Positions 25,090 to 38,039 are shown, counted from the first letter of the stretch. The stretch is 64,000 bases of DNA from Megalonaias nervosa (GCA_016617855.1 JAECUM010006708.1:1-64000); one strand, 5' to 3'. Notes: generated from the sequence alone by a model not told the origin. Made by a program: numbers and translations.

Positions 25090-25536
25090 TCAATTTTGAC
25101 TAGAGCATCGATTTTCAAACTGCAAAACTGATACCAGTCTGCTGTCAAATATGGCCACCTTTACTAAACACTAAAAATCCATGAAAAGATTTCTTCTCAG
25201 AAACCCTTTTAGCAGAATTTTGCCAGATTTAAAGGAAGCATCCTATCATAATGGGGATTTCAGTTTTGTATAGTTGATGCCAGTTTGCCTTCAAATATGA
25301 CTTCCAGTGCTAAAAATGGATAAACCTTTAAATGACTTACCAAAAACCACAAAACATAGTTTGATCAAATTTTGGCAAACAACATTCTGGTGTGAAGGGC
25401 TTTACAGTTCTTATAATGCCTAGTATTTGCTGTTAAATGTAGTCACTTAAGAAAAGCATAGATTTCTTCTCAAAAGAAGGCTTTACAAAGATTTTATACA
25501 AATGATGCCAATCCACCATCAAATATAGTTGTAATT

Positions 25537-25599
<63 letters not shown>

Positions 25600-25730
25600 A
25601 AACATTTCAACAAATTTATCTAAAAAATAATACAGCCAAACAGAATTTGACTGACTTGGACAGAAAGTTTCCTGGTATAAAGGCTTTTCTGTAGTTGCCA
25701 TTTTGTGCTAATATGTGCCTTTAAATATGG
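25090..25730 (+). repeat. Degenerate tandem repeat with internal (TA)n
   Basis: The phrase GATGCCAGTTTGCCTTCAAATATG, in several variants, recurs about every 150-170 bases with TTCTTCTCA and AATTTTGGC-like phrases between. A (TA)n tract at 25539-25596 interrupts the last unit. The style resembles the dispersed intronic repeats common in bivalve genomes. Confidence 0.55.
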
Positions 25731-26120
25731 ATGAAGATAAAAAGAACCTTGAAACAATTTATTTTTATAACATATGTAAACAACAGCATTGGCTGAAATT
25801 TCTATGAACTAGCATTTACTAACCCAAATTTACTGCCCAGCAACTCTTGCATTGGGTTATTAGGCAGATATCAGCAGTGTGGGTAATCCCAAGAATACTT
25901 GAGCCTCTTGTTTTTGTATATTCCTTATAAGTGGTAATATGTGTTTATTCCACAGGAGCAATCTTCTTTTGGTTCTGTTTTTACCTGATTTGTTTATATG
26001 TTTTGAGTGCTTTAGAGTACTATTTCTCGTACAGTCTTGAAACGTAATCAGAGCCTTCATCTTGAGGTATACTGCTGATGATCACAAGCACTAGTCTGAA
26101 TAATAAGCGAAGTATTTATC

Positions 26121-26339
26121 ATACCACATATACCTTATACAATTGCTTATAAGTGCAAACAAACATTGACCCTGATTTGTGATCACATGTGCTAGCAGAT
26201 CAGGGTCTATGTTATTTGTTCTATTGATAATCCTAACAAACTAGACAGACCTAGATTTGCCAGTGCATTATAGGATGACAGATCTTGGTTCATGTAGATT
26301 GCAGTTATGCTCGACTGATAAGGGATTACATATGGTAGT
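26121..26339. mobile_element. Foldback (MITE-like) element, copy 2
   Basis: A diverged copy of the element at 18862-19067: the same CAGATCAGGGTCTATG arm, ATCCTAACAAAC core and ATATGGTAGT end. It ends about 230 bases before exon 7. Confidence 0.65.
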
Positions 26340-26569
26340 TCCAAAGTCTTAGACATTTATTTGATTGTAAGCTTTCCAAGACTATAAATTAAAGCCATGC
26401 CTTAATGAATCAAACTTTAAATCATTTATAATACCATGAGGGTTTACAGAAAGAGATAAAACAATTCAGAGTTTTTTACAAAGAAGAAAAATCAGAGACT
26501 TAATTAGGACAATAAAGTTTTGAGATGTGTAGGGGTGAATAACTATGTTTGCTGTTTTCTCATGACTAG

Positions 26570-26678
26570 GCACAGGTAGTGTGGCAGATGTAGGGGTGGG
26601 CAAGGGGAAGTACTACAGTGTTAACATCCCCCTCCATGATGGGATCAAGGATGAACAGTTTGTACCACTTGTTTGCAG
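26570..26678 (+). CDS. HDAC8: Histone deacetylase 8, exon 7 (last found)
   Basis: A 109-base exon after ATGACTAG, ending TTTGCAG before GTAAGT. It completes Gly311 and encodes residues 312-346: [20 protein letters not shown] and onward to FVPLVC, leaving 2 bases of a split codon. It aligns with human [20 protein letters not shown] and onward. The next human segment, with the third zinc ligand Asp267, the catalytic Tyr306 and the GGGGY loop, has no match in the remaining 37 kb on the plus strand. The gene therefore either continues past the window or is broken here. Confidence 0.95.
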
Positions 26679-27807
26679 GTAAGTTTGTCTATATACTCTG
26701 ACAAAATTCATCAAAACTTTCCAGTGGGTATCAATTTGTCTTATGTTGATACATGCTGAATTCAACCCCGCAAATCTGATGTCTGCAGAACATATGCATA
26801 TTTTTGATTAATGAGAAAAATAGAATTTAAAACCTAAATAATGCAGTTGAGGTAAATTGAACTCGAAAGTGATTCTAGTGCATATAAATTGTAGTACATT
26901 TATAAACATCAGCAGTACTTTTTCAGGGGAGAACTGAAAGTCTAGGATAATCTTCATGGGGGAAGATAATTATACAATTTGAATTTTGTTAAATGTTGGA
27001 AATTTAAATGATTTTGAAATGTATTTCTTTTCAGAAAAGTGGGCTTATTTTGAAACCTTAAGTCCCCCACAACAACAGAAATTAGGTTTCTTCTTCAAAT
27101 ATGTTACCCAATCATAATACGTTAGGAGGACTACTACTACCTAGTAAATCCAGCCCTTTCAGATAAAAACTTAGAGCTAAAGAAGCTTAAAGTTATCTGC
27201 CCACCTAGGTGTCTGTTGGTCAGAGTGATCTTCCCTTGGCACAGGGATTGGTGGCAATATCTCAGTTACTGGGGGTGCTTACCAGTTATTATGTACATTT
27301 GAGAAAGTGACACATGTAAGGTTAAGCTGTTTGCATTTAAAACATGCACAGTGGATAGAATGTTGGCATACCTCTATGCTACTTTGATGTAATGTGGCTG
27401 ACATTTCTTTGGATACTGTAGTTTTGGAAATTGTACATGATCTAAGCACACTGCTAACTAAAATGACTGCTCCAAAAATCAGCCTGAATTTGTCTGAAGT
27501 ACAGGGTAAGGGGATGTATCTCCTTCCACCTCTTACCTATTATCCTATAGTATTATGATTGGGTGATGTATTTGAAGAAGAAATAAAGAAAATTTTCTAC
27601 TAAAATATATTTCTTCAATAATAATCCAATCATTATATACCTGAACACTCCCAGCCTCCCCGCAGTTACATGAGCATGCCTTCGGCTCCAGTAGTAACTG
27701 AGATATTCCTATGATTTGCCACCAAACATTGTGCCAAGGGGAGATAACTAACTGCATGGTTTCAGATTGATTGCCTTGTCCATTTCCTCTATGTGGACAT
27801 AAGAATA
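26679..27807 (+). other. HDAC8 intron 7, unique proximal part
   Basis: Begins with a strong GTAAGT donor. It contains an imperfect inverted repeat (about 27089-27124 against 27548-27584, and 27247-27270 against 27695-27722) that encloses dispersed repeat copy 2. It ends where similarity to the tandem array starts. Confidence 0.7.
27313..27470 (+). repeat. Dispersed repeat, copy 2
   Basis: Partner of 11680-11830. It shares ACATGCACAGTGGATAGAA-like and GATCTAAGCACACTGCTAAC-like phrases with small indels. Confidence 0.75.
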
Positions 27808-30800
27808 AAAGTTAATTGTAAGGTATATCCTTAGTTGTACAAGGTATATTACAAACAGTGTATCAGACATCTTAGTAAGATGGAACCCCCCCCCCCCGCA
27901 ATATAATGATGCAGGTATTCTGTAAATTATCCTTATGTAGCAGCTGTGATAAAACTAAGAAAAGGTACAAGAGGTCCTTAATATTGTAATGGGGTTGAGG
28001 TGGAATTGATTCCATTTGGTTCCTTTATAGAAATCAAAGCTGAGACTTTTATAAAAACAACACAATCAAGTTGATAGTATGAATTCTGATTTAAATGTTG
28101 AGTTTTGTTTAATATTGCAGATGTGTGAGAGAGAGAGAGAGATTTGGGAGTTGAGGGAGAATTAATAGAAAGACATTTGTGTTATAGTCAATCCCTTTGT
28201 TCGTCTGTTGATCTATTAGTGTGGTACATTAACAACCAGTATATTGAGAAATTGGAGGTGTGGGGGGTAGCCTTAGAATATTTTCATATTCAAAATTAGT
28301 CAAACTTTAGAACCTTATTTAAGGTTTAAGAACACCCCTTTCTCTGCAAGCATGAAATAGATCACAATATGTGTGACTTGGGACCAAGAAATATACCTTC
28401 TTGTATGAACAGGCTATTGCAACTTTATATCATAGATATTATGAGCTCTGTAGATAATTTCCAGGGAAAGTGTGTACATACCATTACAGGTAACCAGGTT
28501 TTTGTACGTTGCTTGGTGTAGCTTAAGTTTCATGGGTCTTATCAAACCCAAATTATCTTTCTCTCTCCAGATTTCTTCATATTTTTTTCCATTATGCATG
28601 AGAGAGAGAGAGAGAGCGGTAAATTTGATATGCTGCTGACAGACCAATCAACAAAGAAAGAGAGAGAGTGACAGATGTTTTTGAGTTAAGGGACATTGAA
28701 CTCAAGGTTAGTTTTGTTATAATGAATTCCCATATTCCTCTGTTAATTGATTAGTCCGCTGCCTTACCAACAAATGCAGTGAGAGAAGGTGTGTGTGTGT
28801 GTGTGTCTAATTGTGTCTACTTTGCTATTGCTTAAAGAATATACTTTGTGGCAGATTGTGTGTACATTGTCCTTAATTATGGTGAAACAAGAGAAATCTT
28901 AGAACATAAATGTAAAATCGTAAAATCTGTGTAAATATAAAACTGGTGGATTAAATGAAAGAAAATCATGGCATAAATGTTGTTTTCCTGTATTTTGTTT
29001 TGTTGTTTGTTTTTTTTTGAAGTTCAGTTTTGATAAAAATTGACACACAGTGATAACAAAGCAGATTCACATACTTCTAGATATTGCTGTTAGAAGACTT
29101 AGCAACCGATATACCATTTGTTAAGTGGGCTTTGTTATGTTTTTTGCCGTTATTAAATTTTTGAACAATTGCTTTTGAGTCCTTTGGAACTGGTTTCCGC
29201 ACATACTGTCCATGGAGCATTAAATTATTAGAAAGAAACACTCCTTTAAAATGAAGATTAAAAATATTAATCTTCTTGACTTTGTCTCTTGCTTGAAATA
29301 GAAGTTGTCAAAGGCTTGTAAACTAACAAGAACTAATCATCGCTATACTGTAATTAAGGTATGACAAAAATACAAAGGAAAGGAGTTTCCAGCCTGGTGA
29401 TTGAGTTCTGACTCTCATGCCCATACCTCAAGCAGGAGTATTTAAAAAATAAGTTCATTATTTACTACAGAATGATTTTTTAGAACTGAGTAAAAGTAAC
29501 TGGAGTTCACCATGTATTCTTATGCTTAATTTCGATAATAATTTATCACGTGTACTGACTATAGAAAAGTCAATAGCGTCATGAAAACAGGTGTTTTTCC
29601 AGTGTGAAAATTCCAATATGGTAGCAGCTAGGTGAGCACCAGTACACAGTAGCAGTGAAAATCTACTGTGTTCTAGAAATATTAGCAGTTTATTTTATCT
29701 CATAATTGTTTGTTCCATCAGTCTCTGCCATATAGATTCAATACTTTATCAGTCCAGATTATCTGTGTCGATTTTATTATTGTGCGAGGTGCACGCAAAT
29801 TATATTTGTGCCTGCAACTGTTCAAGTGACCCAGATCATGGTATGGCAAGACTATTATGATGGAACTAATAGCATTGTTAATATTCTTCTTTGCGTAGAT
29901 GCTCTTTTTTTTGTTCAAATTTTATTTTCTTATTCGTTATATTGAATCCTATATGATTATTACTGCATACTGCTCATTTGAAATGATAGATGTGGTAGTG
30001 ATACATTTGGGACCAGCGGTTGATGGTGTGTAACGTGGGTTGGATCAGACACATTGTGTCATTTTGCAGCGACATGGTTTGCCAATGTGTCGTTCAGATT
30101 ATTTCAACATCCAAATGTCACAAAAAGTACTAAATGTAGGGAAGTTTTTGATTTCAAATTGATAAAAGTAATTGAGTTAAAAATCGATAAAGCCAGTCCT
30201 TCAGATTTTTAATGGACTTGACTATAGCAGTGCAAAGCAGACAGCTTTATTCTTGAGGACACAATGACAATGACTTCATCTGGATCACTGTGTGGAAACT
30301 TATCGGATATGAAGATAGAAATAAACATTAAAACAACCCAAGAGATTTATTATTATCAATGTTGGCGACATGTCCTAACAACAACGTTTGTATTAGAAAC
30401 TGAATAATGAAAAACCATGTTCTGTGCCAGTGGTCGGCAATGTGGCATTGCGAAGACACACTTGAACACAGGTGGCTAATGCAGAGTCACACAAAATATG
30501 GAAGAACTTGTGTGAGCTGCAACATCGTTCCTCAGAATTGTTTGTTTAATAACGCTGCATGTATGTCTCCCAAGTTCATTTTGGTGTACCAAGTAAAGCT
30601 CACATAAACGTTGTCATCCAAATTATAGTTTATCTAAACAATTTTTATTTTTATTTGATAAAATCAGAAATGTAAGTTAACAAACTGAAATCTTAGTATA
30701 ATATAAAAGCTGAGACTGGTGAAAATTTTACATTTCATTTTATTAACAATGGTCATTATGCCATAAATAAAAGTAAAAACATAATCCAAAATTTCCATGT

Positions 30801-32486
30801 ACAAATTATAAACTTACAATGTTCTGGTTAAATGGCATGTTTAAAATTTCAACAGCAGTACACTCTCAAAAGCTTTACAAATCTTAACAATTTTAAATAA
30901 AATAAAATTATGTAGCATAGATTGTTTCCAAGCCTGAATACTTGTGTCTATTAAAACTTCTTGCACTTTTAAGTATAAATGAATACATACATTCAGTATA
31001 TATTGAACTATTCAGATCTTAAACCATAGAAAAGAAATATATGGAAAAGAGTGAGAAACTATCAATGCTTTTTAAATGATTTATATATTATTGGCATCGT
31101 GGATATGTTCTTATAGTATAGTGGATATTCTTCATCACATTTCCTATGCATGGCTGGTATTTACCTCTATTTTTAATTTAAGTTTGCAAGAAAATGAATA
31201 AAAATTTATATTTGCTATTGATGACCAATTTAGAAAGGCAACTAACTGAGAGCCAAAACATTTTCCATAGCTTGGAGTTCTTTTATCATTTACCTAAGAT
31301 ACTTTCCTTCAAGGATTTATTAATCTTTTAGGAGGCTAATTATAATCGTGTTTTCTTTTGCATGCCCTGAAATAAATACTTGTTATCCTCACACCCTGCA
31401 TTAGATATCAAGCAAATCAAAATATGTTTGAAGTTCACAATAAGTTTTCTTTGTAAAACAAATCCATCATCATCCAATCTTTAAATGACATTTTTTTTAA
31501 AACACAAATTGTAACACACGGACTCAACACCATCCACTCTTTGATGACTGCCACTCTAATTATAAAAGTAACCAAATACATTTGATTGATTTTTTTCAAA
31601 ATAATAATTTTACTAATATATTTTTGGTCTAGCAACTGTTACAAGTATCAGTAGATTTCTTTCCATTCAAACTATGGCAATCAAATGTTCCTTCTTAAAC
31701 TTTTGACCAATATATTGGTCAAACCAACTTCAGTAAAACAACTCAACATCAAAATAAACAGAATTTTACATAAGTAAAATAAAAATATTTAAAAAGGGCA
31801 AATTTCTTTGTACATTTGCATATATTTTGAGTAATTGTTTTAAATGCAAAAAAGTTGAAAAGCCTCAAAATGTTTAAAGTTGGTCATGGTACGACTTGTT
31901 TAATAATAATAATTTACCTCCTACATTGAATAGGAAATTTATTTTGAATGATAAAACTGCTTTTGATTGTTTTAAAAACTGAATTTTGAATCATCAAATC
32001 CAGAGGAATGAATCTTATAACAAAATTTACAAACAGTTGTTGATAGATGGTGCTAATATTTGATTTGAGTAAAGAACCAGTCATCAATATAGGGGTCAAA
32101 ACTTTACAGCTTTTAAAATGTGGTTCGATACCAAATCCAGTTAAAAATTCTTAATAAAATTTTGATGTGGAGATGAATTTATTTCTGTAAAGCATAAATT
32201 GTATTTAGAGGTGGAAGATAAAGTAGATATCGAGTGTTGATTGTAAATTATTGTGAAGTACACTCACAGCAGAATGCCAATATGATGAATGAGGGGTCAC
32301 CAGTTTTGAAGCAAAACTGGCTTCCAAATTCTTTTTTGTCCATTTACCTAAAGAAACAACCACTTCCCTCATTCAAAGCTGACATCCACCATGATTGATT
32401 TAAATATCAAGAAAAAGAAACATTTACTATAAACTTATCCCCACCCCATTAATTATAACTAACATTTGTGATTCAAACCTAAAAGG

Positions 32487-33000
32487 GACAAGGAAATGGG
32501 GGAAGGGATTCTCTCACATGATAATGCCAACATCCTGCATCAAGACAAGGAAATGGGGGAAGGGATTCTCTCACATGATAATGCCAACATCCTGCATCAA
32601 GGCAAGGAAATGGGGGAAGGGATTCTCTCACATGATAATGCCAACATCCTGCATCAAGACAAGGAAATGGGGGAAGGGATTCTCTCACATGATAATGCCA
32701 ACATCCTGCATCAAGGCAAGGAAATGGGGGAAGGGATTCTCTCACATGATAATGCCAACATCCTGCATCAAGACAAGGAAATGGGGGAAGGGATTCTCTC
32801 ACATGATAATGCCAACATCCTGCATCAAGACAAGGAAATGGGGGAAGGGATTCTCTCACATAATAATGCCAACATCCTGCATCAAGACAAGGAAATGGGG
32901 GAAGGGATTCTCTCACATAATAATGCCAACATCCTGCATCAAGTCAAGGAAATGGGGGAAGGGATTCTCTCATATAATAATGCCAACATCCTGCATCAAG
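32487..33000. repeat. 57-bp minisatellite, 9 copies, open on both strands
   Basis: Nine 57-base units beginning GACAAGGAAATGGGGGAAGG. Since 57 equals 19 codons, three frames remain open, two on the plus strand and one on the minus strand, with 19-residue repeats such as MGEGILSHDNANILHQDKE. Single diverged units stand at about 33268-33330 and in unit 2 at about 50124-50187. The expansion is therefore local and recent, and coding is unlikely. Confidence 0.97.
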
Positions 33001-34037
33001 GGTACCTGAGTTATAAGAAAACTATTTAGTTGAACAACCAACCACTTTCTTTCTGTACAGTTAACTTCCAACATGAATAACCGAAATATTGATGCCCAAA
33101 AATGAAAACTTTTCCAATTCAAAGTTCATGCAGTTGGAGGGTATAGTGCATAAGGGGTTCATCTTGAATCTCAGATTCATATATCAGAAAAAGAAAAAGA
33201 TCTACCAGAAACTCCACCCCTCCAACCCCATTGATGAAAACTGTAATTTCTAATTTAAAACTATAAGGGACAAGGAAATGGGGGAAGGGATTCACTCACA
33301 TAATAATGTCAACATCCTGCATAAAGGGTACCAGTTTTAAAGCAAAATGGGCATTCATTCTATATTGTCCATTTACTTGAACAACCAACCACTTTCTTTC
33401 TGTACAGCTAACTTCCAACATGAATAACCGAAACATTTACACCCAAAGATGAAAATGTTTAAAATTCAAAGTTTGTACAGGTGGAGTGAGTAGTGGATAA
33501 GGGGTTCATCTTGAATCTCAAATTCATAAATTCATAAATCAGTTTAACTAGCTTCATCTAAAGGATGATAAGATTTAAATTTGGAATTGAAAAAAAAAAC
33601 ATCTACCAAAAATGTATGTAATCATTTTACAGACAAGTAGAAAACAAACCATGATTCTAGCAATGAATAAGAATAAACTAATTATTTCATACTATCTTAC
33701 ATCTCTTGGCTATTTGTTTCCTACTTAATTATTATGGGCTGGAGACGACTTAGAAAATATAGCTGTGTTCTGAGAAATCTTATTTAGAACCAAAATTCGC
33801 ATACATTAGGTAAACAAATGCAGTCAAGCAGTTGCACATATTGAATAATTTCAAATTAGTAGAATTTATTCGTAGTTTTTTCAGTATCACAGCAAGCTAT
33901 TCATTTTATCCAAAGGTATTTAATGCAGAAAATAAGAATTGTGTTGTCCAACAACTTATTTTTATTTTATCTTCTTATACAAAGGTTCCTTACATTCATT
34001 TTATCACCAACTTGATAACAAAAGACTACATTTGGAA

Positions 34038-34361
34038 CCGCTCCGGTGGCCTAGTGGTTAGAGCGTCTGCCTCGGATGCGGGAGGTCGTGGGTTCGATCC
34101 CTGGTCGAGTCATACCAAAGACTTACAAAAATGGTACTAACAGCTGCCTCGCTTGGCGCTCAGCATTAAGAGGTTAGTGTTAGGACTGGTCGGCCTGGTG
34201 TCAGGATAATGTGACTGGGTGGGACATCATGCTACATGTCTGCGGCATGATGCCCCCAGTGCTAGACATCACTATAAACTGCCACACTGCAGACATCGTA
34301 GCGATATGACTGAAAAATTGTTAAAGCTACGTTAAAAATCATAATCACATCACATCACATC
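34038..34361 (+). mobile_element. tRNA-derived SINE, full length
   Basis: The best copy in the window. The head contains an A box TGGCCTAGTGG (34047-34057) and a B box GGTTCGATCCC (34091-34101) of a polymerase III promoter. A body of about 200 bases follows, with an (ATCAC)n-type tail. It is flanked by a perfect 13-base target duplication ACTACATTTGGAA (34025-34037 and 34362-34374). The homologous place in unit 2 (about 50891-50903) is empty. Confidence 0.95.
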
Positions 34362-37266
34362 ACTACATTTGGAATAGATATAAAAAGCGTAAGGTAGGTT
34401 ATTGCTTTGAACTTTAGAGACCATTTCTTTACAATATAATTTGTTGCCAGATGTCTGATATTATGTTAGAATATGCGATAATCGTAAGAATAGATTTTTA
34501 AATGATTGGAACCAGCTCATAAGCTTGTCCAACATAACTGATAAAAAAGGTTATTTTTGGAGTTGAGTACTGGTATATCATGCACTAATTTGTGGTTATG
34601 TTTTAATTTCTTTTATAACCATTTACAAATCAAATCTAAAAAAAACCCCAACCTCCCACCCCCCTACCCTCCCAAACCCCTATGCATAGGAAACTAATGG
34701 AGAAAAATAAACTGACACTAAGTATATTCCTTTGTCTAATTTAGAATTTCTATTAGTTAACATCATAGGTTATAATTATGTTACTATAAAAAATCTAAAC
34801 ATACATTTAGTGGTTCATATGAATATTAGTTAACACTTAATTTGCAACACAAATTTCTTGTACATAACATACCTAGCATATGAGGAAAATTTAGCTTGTT
34901 TACTTGAATAAATACAACTATTAAACAATAAGATCAAAAAATAATAGTAAGCCAAAAACTGAATTATTTTAAACAAAGCATGCACTAAACAGTCAATACA
35001 TAGATATCATCACAGTTAGTGGAATAATAAATAAATGAGGGAAAAAAAGGGAGAAAAGAAGAAACCTATTTAGAGTCTGTGTGAATATAGGAAAAGAACA
35101 ATATACAGGAAGACATGAATTCACATTAAAATCTGAAAAAGAATGAGAAGTTTATTACTGAATGATTTTCATTCAATATCATATACAATGAGAAATGGCC
35201 AGTGAGAAAGAAAAAGTCAACATGCCATGACGTTTACAAGTATTAAAAGAATTTGACAGTTGACAAGATGACAAAGTATATGAAAGAGATGGGATAAATT
35301 TGCTAAAGAATTCGCTTTCCTTCATTTTTGCGACCCTGAAGATCTTGTTTTCTGTGCAGAAAAATATAAGGGAACCAAACATTAAGAAAAGACTTCTGAT
35401 AGTAAAGAAAAAGTTTATGGAATGTGCTTAATATTATGGCAAATGAATATCAGTGGCTATACTTGCATTTAGGGATTTAAAGAATGTAATAATATATTGT
35501 GAATGATGTCTTGTATGTTCGTTGTATTCACCTTGTAAAAAAAACAACTGATGAATAAAACCTCATTGGCTGAAAAGAAATAAAAAAATAAAATAAAAAA
35601 TAAAATGAAGATGGCTGGGGTGGTAATGTCGGTATGTATATTCAGCATGTGTATGATTTTGATATTCAGTGTACATTATATGTTCAAGCCTACTTTTATG
35701 CTTGATTTGCTTTTATTTATCTCTACATCTACGTTCATCTCTCCATCCATTTCAGGTCAATACAATAATGAATACTCCAGCAATGATTCACTGTTAGGTT
35801 TGAACACATTCTTTGCACTTTGATCTTTTGACAAATACCTTGTTAGCTTCATTCTGGCTACAGTACCTGAGATAGGCAAACCATAATTTGTTGGTGTGTG
35901 TATGTGTGTGTGTGTGTGTCATTATGCCTAAAGTGTCTGAGATAGACCAGTGTAATTTGATGGTGCATATGTATCTATATGTAAATGATATGATCACATT
36001 TTTAGGCCATTACAACAAATGTTTATTTTTGGACACATTTTTTCAACTGTTTGTTAGCACGATTAGTAAAAACCACTAGGTTCGGAAAAATAAATCTAAT
36101 AAGCTCTTTGTATTCATGTGCATATAATCTGACCAGATTTTCAGACCATTACATATAAGTTTTTATTTTTTAACAGAATTTTGAATGTTTGAGACTTGTC
36201 GTTTTATTCACATTACTTTTGTTAGCATTAGTAAGCAAAAAATCCATTTGAGACAAATGAACTATGTGTGGTACCATTTATGTCAACTTTACCGTATTAA
36301 GGGAGACAACTTACTTCAGCTTCAATTCTACCCTAGTTTGGTTATCTTCCTTGGATACTGTTTTGGCCCAGATTGTGGTTACCTCACTTGGAAATTATTC
36401 CCACTGATATAGAAGAACCCTTAAATGGAAATTATTTCTGAGGTAACATTTTAGACGTTGATATATATGCTCTAGTGACAATCAAAAGAAAAGGGAATCT
36501 AGACAACTAAGATAAAGAATTTTACAGGAGTATATGAACAACAGTAAATGGGAAAATAACAGCAATATCTTTCGTGAATTTTTTCTTTCATCTGATCTTA
36601 TGTTAATTAGCATAAAGTCAACCTGCCACACTCTCAGTATTATACATGATATTGTCTTGTTTTAGTCTCAAAAATAAACTCAAACTCCAGACTCGATAAT
36701 CTTAACAAAATTATACTCAAAGTCTAGTCTTTGGATGTCATTTACCTTTGTGGAAATGAAAAGTACTTAGGTTGCTTAAAACATTGAAATTAAAACTAAA
36801 GATTTTACTTTTCTTCTCAAGATAAGACCTTTGTTCGTACAAAAATAAGCATTCCACATAAAATTTGCGAGACCTGTTTTGGGATTCTTGCCCAAACGCC
36901 AAGTTAACTCTTTTAGATATTCCTAATTGAATTGTTTCCACTCTAACAACTAGAGTTAATTTTGGAACAACATGGCACATTTCGTTTGGAATGTTCAACC
37001 ATCTTTTTTTTCTTGTCCTCTCCCCCTCGATCTGTGGTGTCAGTCCTCGACTTGAGAACAACAATACGAAACAAACCGACTTGACCTGTGGTGTCAGTAC
37101 TCCACGTGAGCAGAACAATAGGAAACAATTTTCTTGACGTTAGGTGAACAAGAACTGGCCAGGTGGCATATAATGCAGTTTACAATATATGACTTTAAAT
37201 AAAAACAGACACGTCCAATAAACCAAAATCTCAGTGATGGAGACACCAACTCTGCCTTCAGAACTA

Positions 37267-37289
37267 GAGTAAGATCTGTGTTTAATAAT
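37267..37289 (-). CDS. Gene A, exon 6 remnant (after the stop)
   Basis: The acceptor TTTATTTCAG at 37290-37299 on the minus strand matches that of gene B, where the last codon and stop lie. In gene A translation has already ended in exon 5, so this would be 3' untranslated. The right end is fixed by the splice site; the left end is arbitrary. Confidence 0.4.
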
Positions 37290-37343
37290 CTGAAATAAAA
37301 ACTCCAACATCAAAGTTATCCTGATGAAGATTCATTCACTAAC

Positions 37344-37413
37344 CTTTTTAAATTTTGGGTCCTGTTTAGCATTCTGCCCTAGGCAGTCCACTCAGTTTCT
37401 CCTTGCAAACAGC
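37344..37413 (-). CDS. Gene A, exon 5 with premature stop
   Basis: A 70-base exon with acceptor AAGTACAG and donor GTTAGT, at the same phases as gene B (enters after T, leaves with 2 bases). It encodes CCLQGETEWTA followed by TAG at 37379-37381. Gene B reads through the same place and continues for 15 more residues to its own stop. Gene A is thus predicted to be 125 residues, lacking the basic tail. Confidence 0.6.
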
Positions 37414-37740
37414 CTGTACTTAAAATGTATAAAGCTGATGATAATCGATGAAGCTGAATTGTATTGCGATCTAATAATTCATGTTTACTTCTGTTGAGAC
37501 CACGTGTTGTGGTTATGGACCCCCCTCCATTAATGTTTTGCTATTTAAATCGATGCACAGATAATCTTGTTAATTTGGTGTCAGTTTATTTATGTAAGAA
37601 GAAAATATTAAAAACAGCTGTTAGTTAAAAAGACAAGAACTTGAAGGAAGCGTTACAAATTATTCCTGGTAATATACACAGTTAGGTCTTTGACTCACGA
37701 TAAAATCTAAGTTTCCATATAGAAGAGAGGTTATACTTAC

Positions 37741-37857
37741 AAATTTGATGAAGGGTAGCATTCCCATGAATCAAGTCATCAGCCAGCTTGTCATCTTTTA
37801 TGAGGTTCAATGTTCTGATTTTTTCGACCTCATGTGCGATAAATTGGTCAACTACAT
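37741..37857 (-). CDS. Gene A, exon 4 (amphipathic helix)
   Basis: A 117-base exon with acceptor GTTGCAG and donor GTAAGT. It encodes residues 77-114, starting VVDQFIAHEVEKIRTL, then DDKLADDLIHGNATLHQI. Against gene B, 12 of 38 residues differ while DDKLADDLI and NATL are retained, consistent with selection on part of the exon. In the helix, Leu91 of B is Arg here, which weakens the hydrophobic face. Confidence 0.75.
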
Positions 37858-37946
37858 CTGCAACGCACAGAATATATCAAATGTTGGCATAACAACATTT
37901 GCTGATCAAATTCTTTACGGTTTTAGATCAGGGGAGATGTTAATGA

Positions 37947-37963
37947 TTATATATATCTATATA

Positions 37964-38039
<76 letters not shown>
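37947..38039. repeat. (AT)n then (GT)n compound microsatellite
   Basis: Lies in gene A intron 3. Unit 2 has only the (GT)n part at 54384-54414 in the homologous intron. Confidence 0.95.

Larger units (their letters stand above)
22261..26569 (+). other. HDAC8 intron 6
   Basis: A 4.3-kb intron. It contains a C run (about 22719), a minus-strand SINE (23305-23583), a long hairpin (23728-23920), a 45-bp triplicate (24110-24244), degenerate tandem blocks with a (TA)n tract (about 25090-25730) and a foldback element (26121-26339). Confidence 0.8.
28840..37266. other. Downstream flank of gene A, no gene supported
   Basis: Collinear with 44.46-53.6 kb at roughly 80-85 percent by eye. ORFs here are not conserved in frame with the other unit. 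It contains the 57-bp minisatellite (32487-33000), a SINE (34038-34361) and a short (TG)n tract (35895-35919). A conserved segment at 30407-30600 recurs at 47819 and 63110, but frames differ by small indels. Confidence 0.6.

Noticed and set aside
32479..32916. 145-codon repeat ORF on the minus strand, and 177- and 163-codon ORFs on the plus strand
   Set aside because: Artefact of a 57-base minisatellite whose length is a multiple of three.
34047..34110. Possible tRNA gene (A and B boxes)
   Set aside because: It is the head of a SINE with a body, tail and target duplication, not a stand-alone tRNA.
36738..37118. 126-codon minus-strand ORF downstream of gene A
   Set aside because: The homologous stretch in unit 2 does not keep the frame, and a local 60-base repeat inflates it.
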